From UBA5734 sp964528645 (GTDB lineage: Bacteria > Bacillota > Clostridia > Saccharofermentanales > UBA5734): a stretch of 33,846 bases of DNA. Position numbers and translations under genes: made by a program. The stretch covers positions 1-33,846 of the forward strand of contig CAZGSR010000030.1 in the NCBI GenBank assembly GCA_964528645.1. Direction: 5' to 3'. How positions within the stretch are numbered: position 1 is the stretch's first letter; each line of letters opens with the position of its first letter. The notes under the pieces were generated by a model, which was not told the origin of the DNA, did no database searches, and saw nothing but the letters and a program-made list of their open reading frames with translations. Of this stretch, positions 1-6,958 are shown piece by piece.

Positions 1-52
1 ACTTCTATTTTACAAAACTTCGATTGTCTTGAGAATTAATCAGCGGTTCCTT

Positions 53-87
53 AAGAAAAGAGCGGTTGGTGGACCGCTCTTTTCTTT
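53..87 (+). terminator. Rho-independent terminator of an upstream gene
   Basis: A perfect 14-bp stem (53-66 pairing with 73-86) with a six-base loop is followed by a few T residues. It ends a gene lying before the window. The stem starts and ends with A- and T-runs, so it could also work on the other strand. A TATAAT-like box (87-92) sits directly after it and could be the -10 of the next gene, though no convincing -35 box is present. Confidence 0.75.
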
Positions 88-150
88 ATAATGAAAAATA
101 GGAGTCAGGATCCGTTCGACAAGTATTTATTGAAGATGAGGAACGCACCT

Positions 151-1323
151 ATGAAAACATTCAAAGTTGGCATCATCGGCATCGGCGATATCAGTGATGT
201 CTATATCACAAACCTGAAGAAGTACGACATCGTCAGGATCGCAGCCTGTGCCGGCCGAAATCTGGCCAAAGCTCAGCAGAAGGCGGCCCAACATCAGATT
301 CCCAAGGCCTATGCCAACGGATTCGAGCTGATCGCAGATCCTGAAATTGACATCATCCTGAACCTGACCACCCCGGCTGCTCATTTCGAGCTGAACAAGG
401 CTGCCCTTCTAGCTGGCAAGCATGTTTATACCGAAAAACCGCTGGCTGCAACCTTCGCTGAAGCCAAGACCCTGATCGACCTGGCGGCTGACAAGGGGCT
501 GTATCTGGGCTCGGCACCGGATACATTCCTAGGCAGCCGGTTGCAAACCTGCCGCGAATTGATTGACAAAGGCACGATTGGTGACATTGTCGGGGCCGGC
601 GCCTTCGTTGTCAGCCATGGTCATGAATGGTTTCACCCCAATCCCGATTTTTTCTACCAGATCGGCGGCGGCCCGCTGCTCGACATTGGACCCTATTATA
701 TGACTGCCCTTCTTTCCCTGCTTGGTCCGATTAAAACCTGTGCCGGCATGGCGCGGCGGACATTTGACCGGCGGGTCATTGAGAGTGAGCCACGCCGGGG
801 CGAGGAAATCCCCGTGGAAGTGGATACCCATATCACCGGCACCTTCGAGTTTGCCAGCGGGGCGATCGCCACGATCATGGCCAGTTTCGATGTCTGGGAC
901 TCGGAACTGCCGCGCCTGGAAATTTATGGCACCAAGGGCACGATCTGCCTGCGGGACATCGATCCGGTTGACGGACCCAATTTATTCGGGGGCGAGGTCT
1001 GGTTGCGCACTCGGGACAATTACCGCTGGGTCGGCCTGCCACGGCGCCATGATTTGCCAGACTGGACGATTGTATCGAGCGACCGGCCCTTCAATGAAAC
1101 CAGTCACCGGGAAAACAGCCGGGGGATCGGTCTGATCGACATGGCCTATGCGATTGCCAGGCAACGCCTGGAACGCGCCAGCGGCCTGATGGCCCTGCAT
1201 CAGATCGAGGCCATGGAAGGCCTGCTGTTATCCGCGCATGAGAAACGGTATTATACGATGAAAACGACCTTTGCGCGGCCGGTGCCGCTTTCTGTTGACT
1301 TCCCAGAAAGTGAAATTCAGTAA
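151..1323 (+). CDS. Gfo/Idh/MocA family oxidoreductase
   Basis: Predicted NAD(P)-dependent dehydrogenase acting on a sugar, inositol or similar polyol; the substrate cannot be told from sequence. The N-terminal Rossmann fold shows the dinucleotide motif GIIGIGDIS within the first 15 residues, and the family EKP motif follows in VYTEKPLA. The C-terminal half is the alpha/beta substrate domain. An open frame runs 60 bases further upstream, but the ATG at 151 is chosen because GAGGAA (137-142) is well spaced and homology begins at MKTFKVGIIG. Its 390 residues are normal for the family. The stop overlaps the end of the convergent SGNH hydrolase gene by 7 bp. It shares no strand with neighbours and appears to be a single transcription unit. 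Confidence 0.88.
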   Translation: MKTFKVGIIGIGDISDVYITNLKKYDIVRIAACAGRNLAKAQQKAAQHQIPKAYANGFELIADPEIDIILNLTTPAAHFELNKAALLAGKHVYTEKPLAATFAEAKTLIDLAADKGLYLGSAPDTFLGSRLQTCRELIDKGTIGDIVGAGAFVVSHGHEWFHPNPDFFYQIGGGPLLDIGPYYMTALLSLLGPIKTCAGMARRTFDRRVIESEPRRGEEIPVEVDTHITGTFEFASGAIATIMASFDVWDSELPRLEIYGTKGTICLRDIDPVDGPNLFGGEVWLRTRDNYRWVGLPRRHDLPDWTIVSSDRPFNETSHRENSRGIGLIDMAYAIARQRLERASGLMALHQIEAMEGLLLSAHEKRYYTMKTTFARPVPLSVDFPESEIQ

Positions 1324-2243
1324 ACCAGACCCCTCTGGATCGCTGCGGCGATCAGCTCAGCACCATCCCAGTTGGGGTGCAGGTTGTCATCCGTGTACTG
1401 TGAGACATTTTTCTCTGTGATCCCGCTGGTAACAAAGAGATTGATCACTTTGACATTGTTCTGGGCGCAGACGTCCTTGATCGCTTTGACGTACTGGTCG
1501 AGGGTATGACCGGCGTCGTTGGCCTCAGGGTAGACGGGCTGATGGCTGTAGTCGCCGCGTTTGATCGGGGTCAGGAAGACGAGCTCGATCGTTGGGCTGG
1601 CGGTGCGGATTTTGGTAATGACCTTTTGCACATCACCGTAGAAGGTATTGGCGCTGGCAGGATCGCCTGGTGCACCCAGCGGCGTGCCCAGGCCATAATC
1701 ATTCGTACCGGCAAAGACCGTCACCAGGTCGAAGGTGGCCAGTTTGTCTTTGGTCACGCGGTCACCCATGGTCGACATGGTCGTGCCGGCGACGCCATCG
1801 TTGTAATAGTATCGGAAGCCCATTTTTTTGACGAGCAGGTCTGGATACAGGCCGGAATTGGTGATGCTGTCGCCGATCGCCCACCAGAGCTTGCCTGAAT
1901 AGTCCTTCGGAATCGGCGTTGGGGTTGGCGTTGGCGTGGGGGTAGGCGTCGGTTTAGGTGTCGGTGTTGGTTTTGGGGTCGGCGTTGGGGCTGGAGTTGG
2001 ATTCGGTGTGGGTGTGGGCGTCGGGGTCGGGCTGGGTGATGGGCTCGGGGTCGGTGTGACCGTCGGTTCCGGAATCGGGACCGTGGTGGTGGCGGATGGG
2101 GCAGGTTCAGGGGTAGTTACAGCTGCCGTTGTGGATCGGGTGGGCTGATTTTGTTTCCAGAAAGCGCCTGCTGCGACCACACTGGTGATGAGCAGCACAG
2201 CAACCGAGAGTCCGAGCAGAAGTTTAAATGTATTCTTTTTCAT
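1317..2243 (-). CDS. SGNH/GDSL-type hydrolase with Pro/Thr-rich linker
   Basis: Predicted extracytoplasmic esterase or lipase-like hydrolase of the SGNH superfamily. Residues 1-5 are basic and 8-27 are hydrophobic, giving a signal peptide or membrane anchor without an obvious lipobox. Residues about 42-112 form a low-complexity linker of TP, SP and KP repeats, which should hold the catalytic domain away from the membrane in the cell wall. The domain shows the SGNH blocks: GDS with Ser126, GTND (179-182) and DNLHP with Asp286 and His289. The start is 6 bp after the D-lyxose isomerase stop, so the two are likely co-transcribed. A carbohydrate de-acetylase role would fit a sugar context but is inference. 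The repeat DNA is strongly G-rich on the + strand. Confidence 0.88.
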   Translation of the reverse strand: MKKNTFKLLLGLSVAVLLITSVVAAGAFWKQNQPTRSTTAAVTTPEPAPSATTTVPIPEPTVTPTPSPSPSPTPTPTPTPNPTPAPTPTPKPTPTPKPTPTPTPTPTPTPIPKDYSGKLWWAIGDSITNSGLYPDLLVKKMGFRYYYNDGVAGTTMSTMGDRVTKDKLATFDLVTVFAGTNDYGLGTPLGAPGDPASANTFYGDVQKVITKIRTASPTIELVFLTPIKRGDYSHQPVYPEANDAGHTLDQYVKAIKDVCAQNNVKVINLFVTSGITEKNVSQYTDDNLHPNWDGAELIAAAIQRGLVY

Positions 2244-2249
2244 GGATTC

Positions 2250-2936
2250 TTATCGCACCTTTGCCGCCGGATATTCGGTGCAGAGCAGGCGGTAGGGTGC
2301 TTCATCCTCTTCGATTTTCGGGAAACGGCCGATCGGTTCGTAAAAGCGGTTGTCATTGTCATCGTCGTTGCACATCGAGACCTCACCCAGCAGGACCGGG
2401 CCCCCTTCGACTGGCACAATGAAGTCATGGTAGAGATAAGGATCGATCGCGATGCTTTCGCCGGGTGACAGCTTCACCTGGGTGCCTGCAGGCACGGTCA
2501 TCTCCCGGCCATCGAGGTGGACGACCACATCGGTGTCCAGTCGTATACCGTCCTCGGCGCCATTGTAGACGGTAATGTAGACCACATTGCCACCGCGGTT
2601 GATGATGTCTTCCATTTTCGACCAGTGGAAATGCAGCGGGGCGGTCTGTCCCGGATAGAGCATGAGAATTTTCTCGGCATAGGACTTCTTGTATTTTGGA
2701 TTGTGGTAATTGCCATTGCGCAGGGTGAAAAGGCCAAAGCCAACCTCGGCAAAACGGCCAAGTCCGTAATCCGTGATGTCCCAGCCCAGCTTATTGTCGC
2801 GGATTTCATCGTAGTCCGGTCCGGCCGCTGCCCAGTCCGCCGGCTGCCAGCTGGCAAAAGGCGGCAAAGCGAAGCGGAACTCCCGGGTGAGATTTTCCAT
2901 GTCGCGGATGACGGTGTTGATTTCGGAACGTTTCAT
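2250..2936 (-). CDS. D-lyxose isomerase (cupin family)
   Basis: Predicted D-lyxose ketol-isomerase, converting D-lyxose and D-xylulose in the cytoplasm (possibly D-mannose/D-fructose too). The 228-residue protein is a single cupin. The metal site is visible in PLHFHWSKMEDI (two His and one Glu), and a later His lies in YLYHDF. The following NRGGN stretch is also typical of this family. The ATG follows AAGGAGG with a rather long 10-base spacer of mostly C. It is the first gene of a two-gene unit with the SGNH hydrolase. A weak -10 candidate (TAAAAT on the - strand, 3021-3026) lies upstream. Confidence 0.85.
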   Translation of the reverse strand: MKRSEINTVIRDMENLTREFRFALPPFASWQPADWAAAGPDYDEIRDNKLGWDITDYGLGRFAEVGFGLFTLRNGNYHNPKYKKSYAEKILMLYPGQTAPLHFHWSKMEDIINRGGNVVYITVYNGAEDGIRLDTDVVVHLDGREMTVPAGTQVKLSPGESIAIDPYLYHDFIVPVEGGPVLLGEVSMCNDDDNDNRFYEPIGRFPKIEEDEAPYRLLCTEYPAAKVR

Positions 2937-3200
2937 GGGGGGAGATCCTCCTTGGGGTTGGATGGCTGGCAGGCGGGCGCGGATTGAAGCAAGTGTGGCT
3001 GCCGGTGGAAATCCTGCTTCATTTTAGCAAATTTTCGTGGCTTGAGAATCAGCAATTGCCGAAATCAGCACCAGGGCTCGCGCGAGGGGTGCGTCCGAAA
3101 TCGGCAATTGCCATCAAATATGCCACCCCCACACAATCATCTGACAGCAAACCATGCAACTACTACTAACGGTTCCAGGGTGGTTTTACAGGTAATCGCC
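2937..3200. other. Intergenic region between recQ and the D-lyxose isomerase gene
   Basis: This 264-bp stretch holds no credible gene. It carries the ribosome-binding site and a possible weak promoter of the isomerase operon (TAAAAT on the - strand at 3021-3026). It also holds one pair of the 31-bp repeats described separately (3049-3079 and 3101-3131). No hairpin plus T-run terminator for recQ was seen. Confidence 0.6.
3049..3131 (+). repeat. Paired 31-bp repeat, locus 1 (52-bp period)
   Basis: The first copy (3049-3079) has a slightly changed palindrome (AGCAATTGCCG) followed by ACCAGGGCTC. The second (3101-3131) keeps CGGCAATTGCC but has decayed in its right half. The two starts are 52 bp apart, the same distance as in both pairs on the other side of recQ. 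Confidence 0.75.
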
Positions 3201-5045
3201 TTATTCAAGTTTCTGGTGGATCTCTTGCAGGAAGCGCTGGCCGTAGCGCTGGGCCTTCAGGGTTCCGACACCGGAAACAGTGAGCAGATCGGCCTGGTTC
3301 TGCGGTTTTTTCCGGCACATGTCTGTCAAAGTGGCATCGGTGAAGACCATGTAGGCGGGCACATGTTCCGACTTGGCAAGGCTGCTGCGCAGCGCTTTCA
3401 GGCGAGCAAACAGATCCTGGTCCAGAAGCGTTCCTGATTCAGGCTCAAAACCGGATCGTCGTGCGTTTGAATTTGCTTTGGCTTTGGGCTTTTCTTTCGT
3501 AACCATGATAAATACAGGTTCATCATCCTGGAGAATCCCTCTGGAGCGTTCGGTCAGCGCCAGCACGGGGTAGGTCGTTCCGGTCACTGCCAGATACCCT
3601 TGTTCCTGGAGCTGGTCCAGGATTGCGGACAGCTTGGTCCGGCTGGAGTCCTGGAGAAAGCCATATTCGGCCAGCGTGTCGAGCTGGGCGCGGTAAATGC
3701 GCTCGCTTTTACTGCCGAGCAGGATATCGATGATCACGGTCTTGCCATATTGCTGCCGTCGCTGGGCCAGCCGGTAAACGACCGTCAGAATGGATTTGGC
3801 TTCGCGCTTGGCATCGACTTTGGAAAATTCGGTCTGGCAGTTGGAACATTTTCCACAAAAAGCATGGGTCGTCTCGCCAAAATAGCGCAGGATGTAAGCG
3901 CGCAGGCAGGTGTGGCTGTTGCAGTAGAAGGTCATGGCCCTCAGCCGGTCGTGGTCGCGCTGACGAGCGAGCTGCTGCTGGATGTCCGACAGGTCCGGAT
4001 TGGATTCCTTGCGATCGATCAGGAACGCATTTGTCTTCACATCCTGGCCGCTGTAAAGGACAACGCATTCGGCCGGTGAGCCGTCACGGCCAGCCCGGCC
4101 CGCCTCCTGATAGTAGCTTTCTACATCCATCGGCATGTTGTAATGGATGACGAAAGCGACATTGGATTTGTCGATGCCCATGCCAAAGGCATTCGTCGCA
4201 ACCATGACGGCTGCACGGTCGTAAAGGAAATCGTCCTGGTTCTGATGGCGCTCAATCTCACTGAGGCCCGCGTGATAGCGTGTTGCTGCGATCCGGTTTT
4301 GCTGTAGGAAATCACAGACCTCCTCAACGGCCTTGCGGGTAGAGCAGTAGACAATGCCGGTGTCATCGCGGTGTTCATGGATGATTTTCAATAGAGTCTG
4401 GTCTTTATCCTTGGGTTTCTGGACGGAGAAAAACAGATTCTCCCGGTCGAAACCGGTCACGATCCGGCGCGGATTGTGGAGCCTGAGCAGTTGGACAATA
4501 TCGTCTCGGACTTCTCCAGTCGCGGTCGCCGTGAAGGCGCTGATCACCGGACGGACGGGCAGTTTGGCCATGAATTCACTGATTCTCATGTAGCTGGGTC
4601 GGAAATCATTCCCCCATTGGGAAATACAGTGAGCCTCATCAATGGTCAGCATTGCAACGGGTATCTGCTGGCAAAGTGCGATGAATGCTGGTGTCAGCAG
4701 TCGCTCTGGGGCGACATAGATCAGCTTGTAATGCTGGTTGGCAGCGCGCCGGACCACCTCTGTGATCTGGGCAGCGGTTAGGGAGCTGTTGATGTAGGCG
4801 GCGCGGATGCCATTCTGGCCCAGCGCCTGGACCTGGTCCTTCATCAGGGAAATCAATGGCGAAACCACCAGCGTCACACCTTGCAGCAGCAGGGCCGGGA
4901 CCTGGTAGCACAAAGACTTACCAGCGCCTGTCGGCATCACGCCCAGCACATCCCGGCCCGAGAGCAGCTCATCAATGATCTCCTCCTGCGCCGGGCGAAA
5001 ATCTGCAAAGCCGAACGTTTCCTTCAGGATGGTGTGCTTGTCCAT
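3201..5045 (-). CDS. recQ: ATP-dependent DNA helicase RecQ
   Basis: A 3'-to-5' DNA helicase of recombination and replication-fork repair. From the chosen start the order is: motif 0 (FRPAQ), Walker A MPTGAGKS (37-44), DEAH box in IDEAHCISQWG, helicase C domain with QEAGRAGRDG, a zinc-binding RQC region with its cysteines (CNSHTC, CGKCSNC), winged helix, and a C-terminal HRDC domain. At 614 residues it is full length. An open frame extends to 5285, but those 80 residues are Pro/Ala-rich and are encoded by GC-rich repeats. The ATG at 5045 follows GGAGG, and homology starts at MDKHTILKETFGF. A promoter candidate lies inside the extension, which also argues against it. Confidence 0.95.
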   Translation of the reverse strand: MDKHTILKETFGFADFRPAQEEIIDELLSGRDVLGVMPTGAGKSLCYQVPALLLQGVTLVVSPLISLMKDQVQALGQNGIRAAYINSSLTAAQITEVVRRAANQHYKLIYVAPERLLTPAFIALCQQIPVAMLTIDEAHCISQWGNDFRPSYMRISEFMAKLPVRPVISAFTATATGEVRDDIVQLLRLHNPRRIVTGFDRENLFFSVQKPKDKDQTLLKIIHEHRDDTGIVYCSTRKAVEEVCDFLQQNRIAATRYHAGLSEIERHQNQDDFLYDRAAVMVATNAFGMGIDKSNVAFVIHYNMPMDVESYYQEAGRAGRDGSPAECVVLYSGQDVKTNAFLIDRKESNPDLSDIQQQLARQRDHDRLRAMTFYCNSHTCLRAYILRYFGETTHAFCGKCSNCQTEFSKVDAKREAKSILTVVYRLAQRRQQYGKTVIIDILLGSKSERIYRAQLDTLAEYGFLQDSSRTKLSAILDQLQEQGYLAVTGTTYPVLALTERSRGILQDDEPVFIMVTKEKPKAKANSNARRSGFEPESGTLLDQDLFARLKALRSSLAKSEHVPAYMVFTDATLTDMCRKKPQNQADLLTVSGVGTLKAQRYGQRFLQEIHQKLE

Positions 5046-5091
5046 GGTCCTCCAGATGTGGGTGCGAATAGCTGTGCGAGCGCGACCGGAC

Positions 5092-5241
5092 GCGGCCGGA
5101 TGGCCGGGGACGGGGGCGGGAGCGGCGCGCGATTTGAGTAGCTGGGCAGCGAGACTGGACACAGCCGGCAGGCTGGGGACAGGATCGGGGCGCAGCGGGT
5201 GAGCGGAACCGGCCGCGGCCGGATGGCCGGGGACGGGGGCG
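5092..5241. repeat. GC-rich direct repeats in the recQ leader
   Basis: A 27-bp sequence containing GGCCGGATGGCCGGGGACGG occurs identically at 5092-5118 and 5215-5241. A degenerate third copy begins near 5161. The block is much more GC-rich than its surroundings and would form the 5' leader of recQ if the promoter at 5254-5282 is used. GGCC-based self-complementary segments could fold in the RNA. Confidence 0.7.
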
Positions 5242-5253
5242 CGGGGTGGGACC

Positions 5254-5282
5254 AGTTTACGGCTTAAACTGAGCGACTTCAA
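5254..5282 (-). promoter_or_regulatory. Candidate sigma-A promoter for recQ
   Basis: On the - strand, TTGAAG (5277-5282) and TAAACT (5254-5259) are separated by exactly 17 bp. Transcription would start near 5247 and leave a leader of about 200 bases before the recQ ATG. The match is moderate and based on sequence alone. Confidence 0.4.
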
Positions 5283-5342
5283 CAATTTAAGTTGGATTTA
5301 AGGCAGATTTTTCGGGTATTGGAGCGAAGGGTGATACGGAAT

Positions 5343-5424
5343 CCGGCAATTGCCGAAAACCGCACCAGGGGTCACTCGAAGTCTGACACCAAAACCGGCA
5401 ATTGCCAAAAATCGTACCAGGGTC
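5343..5424 (+). repeat. Paired 31-bp repeat, locus 2 (52-bp period)
   Basis: Copies at 5343-5373 and 5395-5424 share CCGGCAATTGCC, an A-run and ACCAGGG(G)TC. The second copy is one base shorter. A 21-bp unlike spacer separates them, so the starts are 52 bp apart. Confidence 0.85.
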
Positions 5425-5582
5425 ATTTCATTTGAAACATACAGGGGTATCGGTCGCAGCCCCACAGTCCCAGTGGTTTTCGGGTGCGGCTCAGACTTAT
5501 TGCCGGTTTTCAACCCCGACCTCGTTTCGGAAATTTCCTTTTCTATGTCGGGGTCGTTTTTCGGAAATTAGTCGTATTGCGG

Positions 5583-5611
5583 CTTGCGGAACTTACAGCC
5601 GCAAGGGTTTT
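5583..5611 (+). terminator. Weak hairpin with short T-run
   Basis: CTTGCGG (5583-5589) pairs with CCGCAAG (5599-5605) and is followed by GGTTTT. No gene is seen ending just upstream on this strand, so its role is unclear. Confidence 0.25.
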
Positions 5612-5657
5612 CAAGCAACCGTTCTTTCTGATGCAAATTTTGACCCCGACCCCAAAA

Positions 5658-5740
5658 CCGGCAATTGCCGAAAACAGTACCAGGGGTCGCGCCAACCCCG
5701 ACCCCAAAATCGGCAATTGCCGAAAACCGCACCAGGGGTC
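5658..5740 (+). repeat. Paired 31-bp repeat, locus 3 (52-bp period)
   Basis: Copies at 5658-5688 and 5710-5740 share CGGCAATTGCCGAAAAC and ACCAGGGGTC. Here the flanking bases (ACCCCGACCCCAAAA before each copy) also match, so this pair looks like a recent 52-bp tandem duplication. The core CGGCAATTGCCG is a perfect 12-bp palindrome. Confidence 0.88.
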
Positions 5741-5901
5741 GTGCGACGGCAGGCGAGTTGCCAGAATCCGGTGTGAGTTCCCACACTCCGGCAGCAGGTC
5801 AGGCACTTTCCCTGATATATGGCCGGAGGATCGCTCGACAGCTGACACTGCCTGCGACAAAAAAACGATCATTTCCAATCAAAACCAACCCACTTTCCCC
5901 G

Positions 5902-5930
5902 TTGACACGAGCCAAGGAATCGTGCTAAAT
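5902..5930 (+). promoter_or_regulatory. Promoter of the eut operon
   Basis: TTGACA (5902-5907), a 17-bp spacer and CTAAAT (5925-5930) make a good sigma-A promoter. A start near 5937 would give a leader of about 157 bases before eutS. A second TTGACA (5930-5935) lacks a convincing -10 box. Confidence 0.7.
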
Positions 5931-5976
5931 TGACAATATAGGTCCGCAAATCATTACAAAAATTATTAAATACTGA

Positions 5977-6023
5977 CAAAAGGCGACGCGAGTCTTTTGC
6001 CGAAATCGTGAGCTATGTAGCTC
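5977..6023 (+). promoter_or_regulatory. Dual-hairpin candidate EutV (ANTAR) antiterminator
   Basis: Hairpin 1 is an 8-bp stem (5977-5984 with 5992-5999, one G-U pair) with loop GACGCGA. Hairpin 2 is GAGC (6010-6013) pairing with GCTC (6020-6023) around the six-base loop TATGTA; two more pairs are possible inside. The right arm of hairpin 2 shares its last two bases with the left arm of the terminator that follows. Known EutV sites have two hairpins with six-base loops carrying A at position 1 and G at position 4. Here G4 is kept but A1 is not, so binding by EutV is inferred from layout and context. Confidence 0.6.
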
Positions 6024-6051
6024 CCAAGAGAGTTTTTTCTTGGGATTTTTT
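6022..6051 (+). terminator. Attenuator terminator in the eut leader
   Basis: TCCCAAGA (6022-6029) pairs with TCTTGGGA (6038-6045), followed by six T residues (6046-6051). It lies between the promoter and eutS, so it must be read through for operon expression. Its left arm overlaps the preceding hairpin by two bases, as expected for antitermination control. Confidence 0.8.
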
Positions 6052-6093
6052 ATTGGGATCGATAACGGCAAGTGCCAAGGGGGGGTGCGCCAT

Positions 6094-6444
6094 TTGATCG
6101 AATTGGACGAAAAGAAGCGGATTATCCAGGAGTTTGTCCCTGGCAAGCAGGTGACGCTGGCTCATGTGATCGCGCACCCGGACAATGCCCTTTATACCAA
6201 GCTCGGGCTGATCGATACCAGGGGTGCGATCGGTATTTTCACGATCACACCGGGCGAGGCGGCGATCATTGCTGCGGATGTGGCGACTAAATCAGCCCAT
6301 GTCAGCATCGGTTTTGTCGATCGTTTCAGTGGCTCCCTTGTTGTAACTGGGGATGTCGCCTCTGTTGAAGCTTCACTAAGGGAAGTCATGCGCACCCTGT
6401 GTGACCAGATGGGGTTCACTCCTGCCCCAGTCACCCGCTCATAA
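6094..6444 (+). CDS. eutS: Ethanolamine microcompartment shell protein EutS
   Basis: BMC-domain shell protein of the circularly permuted EutS/PduU type, forming hexamers in the facets of the ethanolamine microcompartment. The N-terminus RIIQEFVPGKQVTLAH and the internal GAIGIFTITPGEAAI and IGFVDRFSGSLV closely match enterobacterial EutS. The start is a TTG at 6094, preceded by AAGG plus a G-run (6077-6085) at good distance. An upstream TTG at 6040 lies inside the terminator stem and is rejected; an in-frame GTG at 6085 overlaps the ribosome site. The 116-residue length is normal. It is the first gene of the operon, and the G7 run in its ribosome site is unusual. Confidence 0.95.
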   Translation: MIELDEKKRIIQEFVPGKQVTLAHVIAHPDNALYTKLGLIDTRGAIGIFTITPGEAAIIAADVATKSAHVSIGFVDRFSGSLVVTGDVASVEASLREVMRTLCDQMGFTPAPVTRS

Positions 6445-6458
6445 AGGAACGCAAGCAC

Positions 6459-6950
6459 GTGATGGCAGATAGCAGCACCCTTTCACAATCAAATAATGAG
6501 CCGATCGAGACTTTGAATAAGAAATTGATCCTGATTGGCCGGACGACGGCTGGCAAGACGACGTTGTGCCAGTACATTTGCCGTGAGGAACTGCAGTATG
6601 CCAAAACACAGGCGGTGCAGATCTTCAAAGACAGCCTGATCGATACACCTGGCGAGTATCTGGAGATCCGCCATTACCGCGGGGCGCTCCATGTCACGTC
6701 GAGTGATGCCGATATCATCGTCCTGGTCCAGGACCCGACGGAAGAGGGCACCATGTTTCCGCCCGCCTATGCCGGCAGTTTTGCCAAACCGGCGGTTGGC
6801 GTGATCACCAAGCAGGACATGGCGACACCCGAGCAGATCGAGCGGGCCCGGCAGCATTTGCTGGCGGCAGGCGCACAGAAAGTCTTTGTCACGAGCAGTG
6901 TCGACGGTACCGGTTTTGAGGCGCTGTACGACTATTTGAACCAGCAGTGA
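6459..6950 (+). CDS. eutP: Ethanolamine utilization protein EutP (P-loop GTPase-like)
   Basis: EutP/PduV-family small P-loop protein. The Walker A motif is GRTTAGKTT, followed by DTPGEY (G3), TKQD (G4 variant) and TSS. The Salmonella EutP has been reported to have acetate kinase activity. That would matter here because no ackA gene lies in the window, but the activity is not readable from sequence. GTG (6459) and ATG (6462) are adjacent possible starts after AAAGGAA; the GTG has the better spacing. It starts 14 bp after eutS and ends just before eutV, whose ribosome site overlaps its stop. Confidence 0.92.
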   Translation: MMADSSTLSQSNNEPIETLNKKLILIGRTTAGKTTLCQYICREELQYAKTQAVQIFKDSLIDTPGEYLEIRHYRGALHVTSSDADIIVLVQDPTEEGTMFPPAYAGSFAKPAVGVITKQDMATPEQIERARQHLLAAGAQKVFVTSSVDGTGFEALYDYLNQQ

Positions 6951-6958
6951 GGTCTGGC

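Larger units (their letters stand above)
5286..5901. other. Non-coding region between recQ and the eut promoter
   Basis: No credible coding region was found across about 600 bp. The short open frames here are shared among several frames and are built from repeats. The region holds two pairs of the 31-bp repeat (5343-5424 and 5658-5740), a degenerate inverted remnant around 5497-5520 (TTGCCGGTTTTCAACCCCGA) and one weak hairpin (5583-5605). Confidence 0.6.

Noticed and set aside
1936..2148. Gly/Val-repeat open frame opposite the SGNH hydrolase linker
   Set aside because: It is the complement of the Thr/Pro repeat and has no ribosome site or fold.
5046..5285. N-terminal extension of RecQ by 80 residues
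   Set aside because: It is Pro/Ala-rich and repeat-coded, has no family similarity, and the ATG at 5045 has its own GGAGG. A promoter candidate lies within it.
5343..5740. Possible small CRISPR array (31-bp repeats with 21-bp spacers)
   Set aside because: Only two repeats occur at each place, the spacers are too short and partly alike, the copies vary, and no cas gene is present.
5286..5933. Several overlapping short open frames in the repeat region
   Set aside because: They occur in several frames and both strands at once, owe their length to the repeats, and lack ribosome sites and recognisable protein features.
5937..6093. Cobalamin riboswitch in the eut leader
   Set aside because: The leader is too short and lacks the conserved B12-box type sequence; hairpins and a terminator account for it.
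6040..6093. Upstream TTG start for eutS
   Set aside because: It falls inside the terminator stem, has no ribosome site, and the EutS family begins at the later TTG.
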